Origin: Ureibacillus aquaedulcis
GTDB lineage: Bacteria > Bacillota > Bacilli > Bacillales_A > Planococcaceae
NCBI RefSeq assembly: GCF_030418165.1
Contig: NZ_JAUHTQ010000015.1
Span: 1 to 64,000 of the forward strand
DNA length: 64,000 nt
Direction of reading: 5' to 3'
The position numbers and the translations under genes are program-made. Shown one piece after another: positions 27,927 to 37,496 of the stretch (positions within the stretch are counted from its first letter, which is position 1; every line of letters begins with the position of its first letter). Under the pieces are notes generated by a model. It saw nothing but the letters and a program-made list of their open reading frames with translations. It had not been told where the DNA came from and did no database searches.

Positions 27927-28051
27927 TCCTTCTCCCATCCAGACTATACTGTCGGCTTTGGATTCGCACCAAATCCTGCTCCAAAGAGCTCACGGGCTTA
28001 GAAGATATACTTCATCACCGTCGATTGGGAATTTCACCCGACCCCGAAGGA
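27927..28051 (-). promoter_or_regulatory. FMN riboswitch, distal copy
   Basis: A 125-base RFN element identical to the proximal copy except for A instead of G at 28007. It is complete from the opening CCTTCGGGG stem to the closing arm and is followed by its own terminator. The flanking sequences of the two copies differ, so only the aptamer is conserved. Confidence 0.96.
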
Positions 28052-28232
28052 ATTAATTATTTAGTTCGTAACAAAGATATCACGAATCCAAAATTTTATC
28101 CACTCTCTAATATTATAAGCAGTTTTTCAGTCATTATAGCCACTTGGTACTATATGAAATATTTATCCATTGGCTTTAAATACCTCCTTCGCTATAATGG
28201 TTAGATGAACTTATTAAAGGACGTGAACGCTT

Positions 28233-29612
28233 TTGAGCGATAAAGTAATGATGGAAATTGGACAAAAATTTCCTTTAACCATAAAAAGATTAGGAATTAA
28301 TGGCGAAGGGGTCGGCTTTTATAAACGCAATGTTGTTTTTGTAAAAGGCGCCCTGCCGGGAGAAGAAGTAACCGTAAAAGTTTCAAAGGTGCAACGCAAT
28401 TTTGCCGAAGCCGATATTTTAAATGTTCGCAAGGCTTCAAATTATCGACAGGAACCAAGCTGCCCTGTGTATAACGAATGTGGTGGCTGTCAGCTGCAGC
28501 ATCTAACATATGATGGGCAACTTAAGGAAAAACGTGATATGGTCGTGCAATCTCTGGAGAAATACGTAAAGTCAGTTGCAGAAACGACAGATATTCGACC
28601 AACAATTGGGATGGACAATCCTTGGCATTATCGAAACAAAAGCTCTTTCCAAGTACGAAAAGAAGGAAAACGTGTGTATGCGGGTCTTTATGCTGAAGGT
28701 ACAAACAAACTGCTGAACATCAATGACTGTGCTGTTCAGCATCCTTTGACATCGAAAATAACTGTAGCAACACGCAAAATATTGCAAAAGCTAAATATCT
28801 CCATTTATGATGGGAAAACCTTGGATGGATTAGTAAGGACTATTGTGGTCCGTACTGCTATTCATACAGGTGAAACACAAGTGTGTTTAGTAACAACTAG
28901 AAAAGACATACCACATAAATCTGAATTAGTTGAACGTATGCTAAAAATCGATCCGAGCATTGTTTCTATTACCCAAAATATCAATCGGGATAAAACATCG
29001 TTGATATTTGGCGATGAAACCATTATCCTGCACGGGAAAGAAACGATTCATGAAAATTTAGGCGAGCTTGCATTCGACCTATCTACTCGTGCGTTCTTCC
29101 AGTTAAACCCGGAACAAACCGTTCATTTGTATGATGAAATCAAAAAAGCGGCAGAGTTAACGGGAAAAGAAAAAGTGGTGGATGCTTATTGCGGTGTTGG
29201 AACAATCGGGTTATGGTTGGCACCGAAAGCAAAAGAGGTTCGGGGTATGGATGTGGTACCTGAAAGTATAGAGGATGCCAAGAAAAACGCACGCAATCAT
29301 GGCCTTAAGCATGCACGCTACTATACCGGAACGGCAGAAGAATGGTTGGCAAAATGGAAACGCGAGGGCTTTATCCCTGATGTTGTAACGGTAGATCCTC
29401 CGCGGACGGGACTTGCACCAAGCTTTATCAAAACAGTGATGAAAATAAAGCCAAAACGTTTTGTTTACACATCCTGCAACCCATCTACATTTGCAAAAGA
29501 CTTACAGGAACTAACGAAAATCTATCATATGGACTATATCCAACCGGTTGATATGTTCCCTCAAACAGCCCGGGTTGAAATTGTAGCAAAACTAACATTG
29601 AAAAATAAATAA
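28233..29612 (+). CDS. rlmCD: 23S rRNA (uracil-C5)-methyltransferase RlmCD
   Basis: A 459-residue RNA methyltransferase of the RumA/TrmA family, the same length as B. subtilis YefA (RlmCD), which modifies two uridines of 23S rRNA. An N-terminal TRAM domain (about 10-68), an iron-sulfur cysteine set ([10 protein letters not shown], about 77, plus NDCAV), the SAM motif [14 protein letters not shown] (about 309), VDPPRTGL (about 388) and the catalytic cysteine YTSCNPSTF (about 415) are visible. It starts at TTG (28233) after AAAGG; ATG codons 15-18 bases later lack a site. Confidence 0.9.
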   Translation: MSDKVMMEIGQKFPLTIKRLGINGEGVGFYKRNVVFVKGALPGEEVTVKVSKVQRNFAEADILNVRKASNYRQEPSCPVYNECGGCQLQHLTYDGQLKEKRDMVVQSLEKYVKSVAETTDIRPTIGMDNPWHYRNKSSFQVRKEGKRVYAGLYAEGTNKLLNINDCAVQHPLTSKITVATRKILQKLNISIYDGKTLDGLVRTIVVRTAIHTGETQVCLVTTRKDIPHKSELVERMLKIDPSIVSITQNINRDKTSLIFGDETIILHGKETIHENLGELAFDLSTRAFFQLNPEQTVHLYDEIKKAAELTGKEKVVDAYCGVGTIGLWLAPKAKEVRGMDVVPESIEDAKKNARNHGLKHARYYTGTAEEWLAKWKREGFIPDVVTVDPPRTGLAPSFIKTVMKIKPKRFVYTSCNPSTFAKDLQELTKIYHMDYIQPVDMFPQTARVEIVAKLTLKNK

Positions 29613-29624
29613 CCATACAAAAAC

Positions 29625-29655
29625 GAACCGTCCCATCTATAATTGGGACGGTTTC
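29625..29655. terminator. Terminator between rlmCD and the CPBP gene
   Basis: GAACCGTCCCA pairs with TGGGACGGTTTC around an 8-base loop, with a T-rich tail rightward, between convergent genes. Confidence 0.82.
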
Positions 29656-29666
29656 TCTTATTTCTA

Positions 29667-30458
29667 TCAATAGAAAATCGGAATGAACAATAATTGTAAA
29701 GAAATATGTGTAAACATATGGGCGATCACCGCATACTCGAATCCCTTTTTCCAATAAAGATAGCCAAAGAATAAGCCCCCGATTCCATTCAGTAAAAAAC
29801 ATCGCACAATCAACAGCGGTGTCAGTTCACCAAATATCATATTCGTAGCAGGTAAATGACCCGCTGCAAATACGAGGGAAGCAATCATAATAGCAATCCA
29901 ATAATAAGCATTTGGCAATCTATTTTTATTGCCCTTAAAGAGCTTCATCATAAGCCATACGATCAAGCTCATAAAGAACAATCTCAGCATGATTTCCTCA
30001 AATACCCCGCCATAGAAAACCCCTGCCAGTAAACCATTTAAAGAAAATCCAGATTGGAGCTCACCAAGAATTTCAATTTGTTTTTGGAAGTAAAATCGGT
30101 CCATTACAACCAAAACAAACGCTGTCATTACGCCAAATACAACTGCCAATAAAACGCTCCCAGCCTCTACTCGAATTTTCTCTTTTTGAAAAAATTCGTC
30201 TATGATTTTTAACGAGAATCCTGTTTTTCTAGCCAGTTTAATCCCTGCAAAGGATAGAATAAATGCTAAAATTGATATTTGTATCGAACTTACTGCTAGT
30301 AGCAAGGAATAAGGTAAAGGCATAGTCTCCAGTAATCTGTCTGATTCTTGTGGGAATGTGTGTTGCAAGTTTTCTATTTGGTAAGGCAATACAAAGAACC
30401 CACCGATCAAACATATGACCGAAAATAAGAGCGAAATTTTCAAATCAATCTTTTTCAT
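29667..30458 (-). CDS. CPBP family intramembrane glutamic metalloprotease
   Basis: A 263-residue polytopic membrane protein of the CPBP (Abi) family. The hallmark EExxxR is in VFEEIMLRLFF (about 153), with the further histidine motifs AAGHLPA (about 199) and IAHMFTHIS (about 244). Family members include CAAX prenyl proteases and bacteriocin-immunity proteins; the substrate here is unknown. It is the third gene of an operon headed by a GntR regulator and a DUF1648 membrane protein. Confidence 0.85.
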   Translation of the reverse strand: MKKIDLKISLLFSVICLIGGFFVLPYQIENLQHTFPQESDRLLETMPLPYSLLLAVSSIQISILAFILSFAGIKLARKTGFSLKIIDEFFQKEKIRVEAGSVLLAVVFGVMTAFVLVVMDRFYFQKQIEILGELQSGFSLNGLLAGVFYGGVFEEIMLRLFFMSLIVWLMMKLFKGNKNRLPNAYYWIAIMIASLVFAAGHLPATNMIFGELTPLLIVRCFLLNGIGGLFFGYLYWKKGFEYAVIAHMFTHISLQLLFIPIFY

Positions 30459-30485
30459 TTTCTACACTCCATTCCTAGGTAGACC

Positions 30486-31577
30486 TTATAAAAAGGAGAT
30501 TAAAAAAATAAGGATCAATGGCAAAAAGATAATAATATATCCAAGCGGATTGGCAAAGTTGATGGTCCATCCTACACCAAATCGCTTTTCAACGAAGATG
30601 GATGGGTCATTCCTATTGAAATAGAACATTCCGCCCCTCCAATATTGATCTTCATCTAGATCCATGATTCTCGCTTCAACTCTCGTTTCCAACTCTTTAT
30701 CCGAGCGCCCTACTTTTATAGAAAAGATTAGAGTTCCTACTAAAACTAATAATAAAAAACCAAATGGAATCAACATCTTTACAGTTCCCTCTCCTATTTC
30801 CGGGTGAATCATCATTAATTGGAAATAGCTCATCAACATCGTTATGGCCAATAAAACAATGAATAGTAGCCAACTCGAATACTTTCTTAGAGATAACTGC
30901 CTATTTCGGGATGCTTGCAGTGAAGTTGCACTAAGCTTAATGCCTGATTTTTTAGTTGCTGTATGGATGCCCAGGAACATTAACTGCATTATTAGCAATA
31001 CTAGTGTCAGCTGTATTGCGGAAATAGGGGTTTTGTCGGTAAATGCATCCGCTTCCCCACCTGGTCCCCAGTGTGTTGGAATTAGATCTGGCAAAATATC
31101 ATAATTCATTATTGTGTAAATCATTAATCCAACCGTCGAAAGAATCGGCAATAGATAAACATACCAAGGTAGCATTTCATCCTGTTTACGGACTGATAAA
31201 TCAGTAACTTGCATTGCCTTTAAATTCTCGACCCATTTATTTTGTTGTTTTAGCAGCTTTGTTTTCCCATGATAATATAAATAAAAGGATAAGCTGATTA
31301 ACATTAAGGCAAATTCGATAATCACGCCAGTGAGGGCAATTTGGTTATCCACACGTTCATTGCCTAAAACCCACACAATATAGGACCCTAAAATAATGAT
31401 GGAGAGAAACGCCACACTCAATGAATAGTGTTTTCTATATTTCTTGATCATATGGTCCTCAATATATTGTTCTGGTATGGATACACCGAACACGATTGTT
31501 CGCTTAACCAAGTAAGGGATAAACGTCTGGATTACTGCGATAAATAGCGTAACGATGAAAAAAATCAAAAACGACAT
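30486..31577 (-). CDS. DUF1648/DUF5808 membrane protein
   Basis: A 363-residue membrane protein with about eight helices. The middle carries the DUF1648 signature (PDLIPTHWGPGGEADAF, about 165-181) and the C-terminus the DUF5808-type WRGGMFYFNRNDPSIFV stretch (about 312). The family often pairs with YtrA-type GntR regulators, as here (13 bp gap). The function is unknown; relatives such as SdpI confer immunity to cell-surface toxins, so a role in envelope protection is possible but not shown. Confidence 0.8.
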   Translation of the reverse strand: MSFLIFFIVTLFIAVIQTFIPYLVKRTIVFGVSIPEQYIEDHMIKKYRKHYSLSVAFLSIIILGSYIVWVLGNERVDNQIALTGVIIEFALMLISLSFYLYYHGKTKLLKQQNKWVENLKAMQVTDLSVRKQDEMLPWYVYLLPILSTVGLMIYTIMNYDILPDLIPTHWGPGGEADAFTDKTPISAIQLTLVLLIMQLMFLGIHTATKKSGIKLSATSLQASRNRQLSLRKYSSWLLFIVLLAITMLMSYFQLMMIHPEIGEGTVKMLIPFGFLLLVLVGTLIFSIKVGRSDKELETRVEARIMDLDEDQYWRGGMFYFNRNDPSIFVEKRFGVGWTINFANPLGYIIIFLPLILIFLISFL

Positions 31578-31590
31578 GCTAATTCCTCCT

Positions 31591-31968
31591 TTACCTTTCT
31601 TTCATTTCTCCTAATATCGTGTTGACGAATTCCTGCACTTCCTTTTTATTGACTCCCAACACTAAAGCTTCTGCAATGACTGGTTTTAAATCGGTAATAA
31701 TCTGTTGCTTTTTCTCCTCGGATATCCGCTCCGTTGGTGAAATGATGGCACCGGATTTAGGGACAATGCTGATAATTCCTTTTTTCTCGAGCTCATGATA
31801 GCTTTTGTTGACTGTATGCATATTCACGCCAAGATCTGCGGCAAACGCTCTAACGGATGGCAACGAATCGCCCGGAGCAATTTCTCCTCGTGCAATACCT
31901 TCAATGATTTGGTTTGTTAATTGTGTATAAATCGGTATATCTGATTCGGCTTCAATTTGAATAATCAC
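31591..31968 (-). CDS. GntR family regulator, YtrA subfamily
   Basis: A 125-residue regulator: GntR winged helix (about 8-75, including GDSLPSVRAFAADLGVNM) and only a short helical C-terminal dimer region, which defines the YtrA subfamily. Such proteins usually repress their own membrane-protein operon. It starts at GTG after GGAGGGG and leads an operon with the DUF1648 and CPBP genes. Two operator-like repeats overlap the promoter upstream. Confidence 0.87.
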   Translation of the reverse strand: MIIQIEAESDIPIYTQLTNQIIEGIARGEIAPGDSLPSVRAFAADLGVNMHTVNKSYHELEKKGIISIVPKSGAIISPTERISEEKKQQIITDLKPVIAEALVLGVNKKEVQEFVNTILGEMKER

Positions 31969-31996
31969 TTAATCCCCTCCTATCTGTTATATGTTC

Positions 31997-32041
31997 ATTA
32001 TAACAAAACTGTTCTACAATCAATATAACACAACTGTTCTA
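31997..32041 (-). promoter_or_regulatory. Promoter with two direct operator repeats for the GntR operon
   Basis: ATAACAAAACTGTTCTA (32000-32016) and ATAACACAACTGTTCTA (32025-32041) match at 16 of 17 bases, 25 bp apart. A TATAAT -10 (minus strand, 31997-32002) overlaps the first. The half-site AGAACAGTT-TTGTTAT fits the general style of YtrA-family operators. Binding by the adjacent GntR protein is inferred. Confidence 0.65.
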
Positions 32042-32084
32042 TAATTCATAGAACAAATTAAAAATTTTCCCACAAAAATAAATA

Positions 32085-32108
32085 AGGAGGAAAGCTTAAG
32101 CTCCCTCC
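32085..32108 (-). terminator. Probable terminator after glpK
   Basis: On the minus strand GGAGGGAGCTT pairs with AAGCTTTCCTCC (imperfect), followed by TTATTTATTTTT. Confidence 0.55.
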
Positions 32109-32149
32109 CATTTACCATATTAAGTTATATTTATTCCAACTAACTCAAG

Positions 32150-33679
<1,530 letters not shown>

Positions 33680-33698
33680 CTATTTTCTAAACCTGATG

Positions 33699-34499
33699 TT
33701 AGCTTGCAAATTTTTTCGGACTAATAAAGTAGGCCATTCCAAACACAAGTACTGAAATCACCAAGACAATCCAAAATTCAGTTGTCAGTGAATTATTGAA
33801 CACCGCTTTATGGAATAATGCGCCCAGTGAACCACCAAGCAGTGGACCTACAACTGGTATCCAGGAGTATTTCCAATTTGATGAACCCTTCCCTGCAATC
33901 GGGAGCACCGCATGGGCAATACGCGGCCCTAAATCACGGGCTGGATTAATGGCATATCCTGTCGTACCCCCAAATGCCATACCGATTGCCACGATTAGTA
34001 GCCCCACCGCAATTGGATTCAGACCTTCTGTAAACTCACCTGCTCCAATAAATTGAAGACCAAGCAACAATACAAATGTTCCGATAAACTCACTCAGAAG
34101 ATTGGAAAAAGAATGCGGGATTGCTGGTCCCGTTGAAAAAACCCCCAATTTCGCACCGGGATCGTTCGTTGCTTTCCAATGCGGTAAATATTGAAGAAAT
34201 ATAATACAAGCTCCAATAAATGCCCCGATTAATTGTCCCAGGATATATAAAGGGACATCACTCCATGCAAAATCTTCAGTCCATGCCAATGCAACCGTTA
34301 CTGCTGGATTTAAATGCGCACCACTAATGTTTCCTACCGCAAAAATCCCTAATGTAACACCTAGCCCCCATGCAAGAGTAATAACAACCCAACCCGCATC
34401 TTTTGCATATGATTTCGTTAAATTTGCTCCCGCACATACCCCGGCACCAAACAAAATCAAAATCATCGTTCCCAACACTTCTCCCCAAAATGGCGACAT
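33699..34499 (-). CDS. glpF: Glycerol uptake facilitator (aquaglyceroporin)
   Basis: A 266-residue MIP-family channel. Both half-helix motifs are visible: SGAHLNPAVTVA (about 64) and GYAINPARDLGPR (about 195); the Asp after the second NPAR is typical of glycerol-conducting members. Six helices are evident. AAAGGAG precedes ATG. First gene of glpFK; the leader carries a terminator of the type controlled by GlpP. Confidence 0.94.
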   Translation of the reverse strand: MSPFWGEVLGTMILILFGAGVCAGANLTKSYAKDAGWVVITLAWGLGVTLGIFAVGNISGAHLNPAVTVALAWTEDFAWSDVPLYILGQLIGAFIGACIIFLQYLPHWKATNDPGAKLGVFSTGPAIPHSFSNLLSEFIGTFVLLLGLQFIGAGEFTEGLNPIAVGLLIVAIGMAFGGTTGYAINPARDLGPRIAHAVLPIAGKGSSNWKYSWIPVVGPLLGGSLGALFHKAVFNNSLTTEFWIVLVISVLVFGMAYFISPKKFAS

Positions 34500-34527
34500 A
34501 CCAACATCTCCTTTTGTTTAAATTTTT

Positions 34528-34583
34528 AAAAAGAAACACTAGCTTATTAAAGAGATTTATAAGGACAATAAGTGTTTCTTTTT
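34528..34583 (-). promoter_or_regulatory. glpFK leader terminator (GlpP-type antitermination site)
   Basis: In the glpF 5' leader, AAAAAGAAACACT (34528-34540) is complementary to AGTGTTTCTTTTT (34571-34583) around a 30-base loop, forming a terminator-like stem with a T tail on the minus strand, 28 bases before glpF. In B. subtilis glpFK and glpD leaders GlpP with glycerol 3-phosphate prevents such termination. The GlpP link is inference from gene identity and structure. Confidence 0.65.
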
Positions 34584-34606
34584 ATGTACCCAACAATTCG
34601 CTTGAG

Positions 34607-34620
34607 TGGAAGCGTTACCA
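34607..34620. promoter_or_regulatory. Likely CcpA cre site
   Basis: TGGAAGCGTTACCA is a near-palindrome matching TGWAANCGNTNWCA except for two positions. It overlaps a weak promoter (minus strand TTCCAC, 17 bp, TACATA) ahead of glpF. Catabolite repression of glpFK is known in Bacillus. Confidence 0.6.
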
Positions 34621-34874
34621 TTTTCTCTAATAATTACGCTGCAGAAATTTTAATTATTCGTAAAGAAAAAAATAAAATATACAAGTATCTTAATCTTTAA
34701 ATATAATTTTACTAAATTTCCAGCAAATTTCACCAAATTCCTCCCATATTCCCCTCCCTTCTTGCTTCTTTTTGTTAAATCTACAAACGGCAGCGAATTT
34801 TAATTGATACCCTTACCATTATTGTGTATAATCGTTTTGTTTTAATAAATTAAATATTTGGGGGTTATAAAGAA
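34621..34874. other. AT-rich spacer between glpF and the polyamine genes
   Basis: It must hold the promoter of the rightward pair; no terminator, riboswitch or ORF was recognised. A possible -10 (TATAAT, near 34830) lies in AT-rich DNA without a clear -35. Confidence 0.4.
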
Positions 34875-36101
34875 TTGGGTAAAGCATTGATTATTGGTGC
34901 TGGCGGTGTTGCCAGTGTTGTGGTGCACAAATGTGTACAAAATTCAGAAGTATTCGAAGAGATTATGATCGCGAGTCGAACAAAATCAAAGTGCGATGCT
35001 TTAAAAGAAAAATTAGACGGTGGAAAAACGATTATCCATACTGCGCAAGTTGATGCGGATAATACTGACGAGCTAATTGAATTAATCAATGGATTTAAAC
35101 CAGATGTGGTAATTAATGTAGCTTTACCATATCAAGACTTAACAATTATGGATGCATGTTTAGCTACAGGTGTGCATTACGTTGATACAGCTAACTATGA
35201 GCCACCTGAAACAGCTAAGTTTGAATATAAATGGCAATGGGCTTACAAAGAGAAGTTCGAAAAAGCAGGCTTGACTGCACTTTTAGGTAGCGGTTTTGAC
35301 CCAGGTGTAACAGGCGTATTCTCTGCATATGCATTAAAACATTATTTCGATGAAATTCATTACATCGATATATTAGATGCTAATGCCGGCGATCACGGAT
35401 ATCCTTTCGCTACAAACTTCAACCCGGAAATCAACATCCGCGAGATTACAGCAAACGGACGTTACTGGAAAGAAGGCGAGTGGGTAGAAACTGCACCACT
35501 TGAACATAAAGAAGTTTATAACTTCCCGGAGATTGGACCTAAAGATATGTACCTTCTATACCATGAAGAATTAGAATCTTTAGCGAAAAACATCACTGGA
35601 ATCAAGCAAATTCGTTTCTGGATGACATTCTCCCAAAAATATATCACTCACTTAAATGTTTTGGAAAATGTGGGTATGACTTCAATTGAACCAATTGAAT
35701 TTGAAGGCAAAATGATTCAACCACTTCAATTCTTAAAAGCTGTCCTACCTGATCCAGCTTCACTTGGACCACGTACAAAAGGTAAAACAAATATCGGGAT
35801 CATCGCTCGAGGTATTAAAGATGGTGAAGAGAAAACTTACTACGTTTATAACGTTTGTGACCATGAAGAGTGCTACCGCGAAGTAGGTTCACAAGCAATT
35901 TCATACACAACTGGTGTTCCAGCCATGATCGGTGCAATGCTAGTTATGAATGGTACATGGCAAAAACCAGGTGTATATAATGTAGAAGAGTTCGATCCAG
36001 ATCCATTCATGGAAGCTTTAAACAAATGGGGTCTTCCATGGCAAGAAAGCTTTAATCCTGAACTGATCGATCTTAACTTTGACGAAAAAGAGGCAAAGTA
36101 A
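34875..36101 (+). CDS. Carboxynorspermidine synthase (saccharopine dehydrogenase family)
   Basis: A 408-residue oxidoreductase with an N-terminal Rossmann motif IIGAGGVASVV (about 5) and the saccharopine dehydrogenase C-terminal domain (GSGFDPGVTGVFSAY, about 138). Together with the next gene it forms the pair that condenses aspartate semialdehyde with a diamine (putrescine or diaminopropane) to carboxy-(nor)spermidine. Start TTG (34875), preceded by GGGGG. The adjacent decarboxylase makes lysine biosynthesis (Lys9) unlikely. Product, spermidine or norspermidine, is not decided by sequence. Confidence 0.87.
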   Translation: MGKALIIGAGGVASVVVHKCVQNSEVFEEIMIASRTKSKCDALKEKLDGGKTIIHTAQVDADNTDELIELINGFKPDVVINVALPYQDLTIMDACLATGVHYVDTANYEPPETAKFEYKWQWAYKEKFEKAGLTALLGSGFDPGVTGVFSAYALKHYFDEIHYIDILDANAGDHGYPFATNFNPEINIREITANGRYWKEGEWVETAPLEHKEVYNFPEIGPKDMYLLYHEELESLAKNITGIKQIRFWMTFSQKYITHLNVLENVGMTSIEPIEFEGKMIQPLQFLKAVLPDPASLGPRTKGKTNIGIIARGIKDGEEKTYYVYNVCDHEECYREVGSQAISYTTGVPAMIGAMLVMNGTWQKPGVYNVEEFDPDPFMEALNKWGLPWQESFNPELIDLNFDEKEAK

Positions 36102-37244
36102 ATGAAAGCTATCGATTGGAAAGCAGCGCCGTCTCCTAGTTATGTAGTGGATGAGCGTTTGCTATTACGTAATTTTGAAATCTTGAAATCTGTTCAAGAT
36201 CGTACAGGCTGTGATATTCTGCTTGCGCTGAAAGGGTTCTCGATGTTTTCAACTTTCCCTATGGCACGCAATTACTTAAAAGGGATTACTTCAAGTTCTC
36301 TATTTGAAGCTCGCCTTGGATATGAGGAATTCGGTAAAGAGGTTCACGCATATGCCCCGGCATACGCAGAACATGAAATTGATGAGTATTTAAAATATGT
36401 GGATCATATTGTGTTCAACTCTTTTGACCAATTACACAAGTACAAAGAAAAAGTACAAAGTGTCGAAGGAAAACATGTATCCATCGGGTTGCGAGTAAAC
36501 CCTGGTTATTCAGAAGTGGAAACACCTTTATATGACCCATGCTACATCAATTCACGATTAGGAATTCCTGTGGATTCATTCCGTCCGGATGAGCTTGAAG
36601 GTGTGGAAGGAATCCATTTCCATGCTATGTGCGAACAAGGTTCTGATGTATTAGAACGTATTTTGGTTCACTTTGAAGAAAAGTACGGTGAGTACTTGCA
36701 TCAAATGAAATGGGTAAACTTCGGTGGTGGCCACCATATTACTCGTGAAGATTACGATGTAGAAAAACTTGTTACGCTAATCAACTACATGCAGGACAAG
36801 TACGATGTAAAAGTTATTCTAGAGCCAGGTGAAGCAATCGCTTTAAACACTGGTTACCTAGTGACAACTGTACTCGATATTGTTCAGAATGGTATGGAAA
36901 TTGCAATTCTGGATACATCTGCGACATGTCATATGCCAGACGTATTGGAAATGCCATATCGTCCACACATTATCGGTGCTAGTACACCAAATGACAAGCC
37001 TTATACATACCGCTTAGGTGGTATGACGTGTTTAGCTGGAGATGTAATCGGCGACTACTCATTCGACGAACCTCTAAAAGCTGGGGACAAAATTGTATTT
37101 ACGGATATGGCGCACTACACAATGGTAAAGACCCACATGTTCAACGGTGTCAACCTGCCAAGCATCTGTCTATACAATGAAGAAGAAGGCGTAAAAGTCA
37201 TTCGCCAATTCGGCTACGAAGACTATCGAAACAGATTGTCCTAA
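36102..37244 (+). CDS. nspC: Carboxynorspermidine decarboxylase
   Basis: A 380-residue PLP decarboxylase of the alanine-racemase-fold group III. The PLP lysine is in LLALKGFSMF (about 43), the glycine loop in NFGGGHHIT (about 205), EPGEAIALNTGY (about 243), and the cysteine in TSATCHMPD (about 272) faces the substrate in the family. It starts directly after the stop of the synthase, showing tight coupling. It removes CO2 to give spermidine or norspermidine, an alternative to the SpeD/SpeE route of B. subtilis. Confidence 0.9.
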   Translation: MKAIDWKAAPSPSYVVDERLLLRNFEILKSVQDRTGCDILLALKGFSMFSTFPMARNYLKGITSSSLFEARLGYEEFGKEVHAYAPAYAEHEIDEYLKYVDHIVFNSFDQLHKYKEKVQSVEGKHVSIGLRVNPGYSEVETPLYDPCYINSRLGIPVDSFRPDELEGVEGIHFHAMCEQGSDVLERILVHFEEKYGEYLHQMKWVNFGGGHHITREDYDVEKLVTLINYMQDKYDVKVILEPGEAIALNTGYLVTTVLDIVQNGMEIAILDTSATCHMPDVLEMPYRPHIIGASTPNDKPYTYRLGGMTCLAGDVIGDYSFDEPLKAGDKIVFTDMAHYTMVKTHMFNGVNLPSICLYNEEEGVKVIRQFGYEDYRNRLS

Positions 37245-37456
37245 TTGCGTGGGTGCCAGGCACACATACAAATCAGGAACAACTCTGACAGTTGCGTTTA
37301 CAGAATTTTATGGATTATAATTTGGAAGTCGGATACCCAGACTGACTTGAAAACGCTTGTCAGACAGTTTTACTCTGCATCGAAAGCTCTGCGACAGATG
37401 CAAAGGCGGGAAGCGCAAGAGGCGACCAACGAAGTATGCGAGCGTTTGTCAACAAT
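37245..37456 (+). other. Repeat-associated segment after nspC, probably a remnant
   Basis: A 74-codon frame starting at a GTG that overlaps GTGCCAGGCAC (37253-37263), an arm of the palindrome found at 13241. The frame lacks a ribosome site, its predicted peptide is not recognised, and its base composition is more GC-rich than the neighbours. It ends in a terminator. It looks like a decayed mobile or repeat element rather than a gene; a real origin cannot be named. Confidence 0.4.
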
Positions 37457-37457
37457 C

Positions 37458-37496
37458 AAAAAGAGGTAGGGACATGTTAATCCCTACCTCTTTTTT
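37458..37496. terminator. Bidirectional terminator between nspC and the MFS gene
   Basis: AAAAAGAGGTAGGGA pairs perfectly with TCCCTACCTCTTTTT around an 8-base loop. Confidence 0.88.

Noticed and set aside
37245-37469. 74-residue gene after nspC
   Set aside because: Its GTG start lies in a palindromic repeat, there is no ribosome site, and the peptide is not recognised; it is listed only as a remnant.
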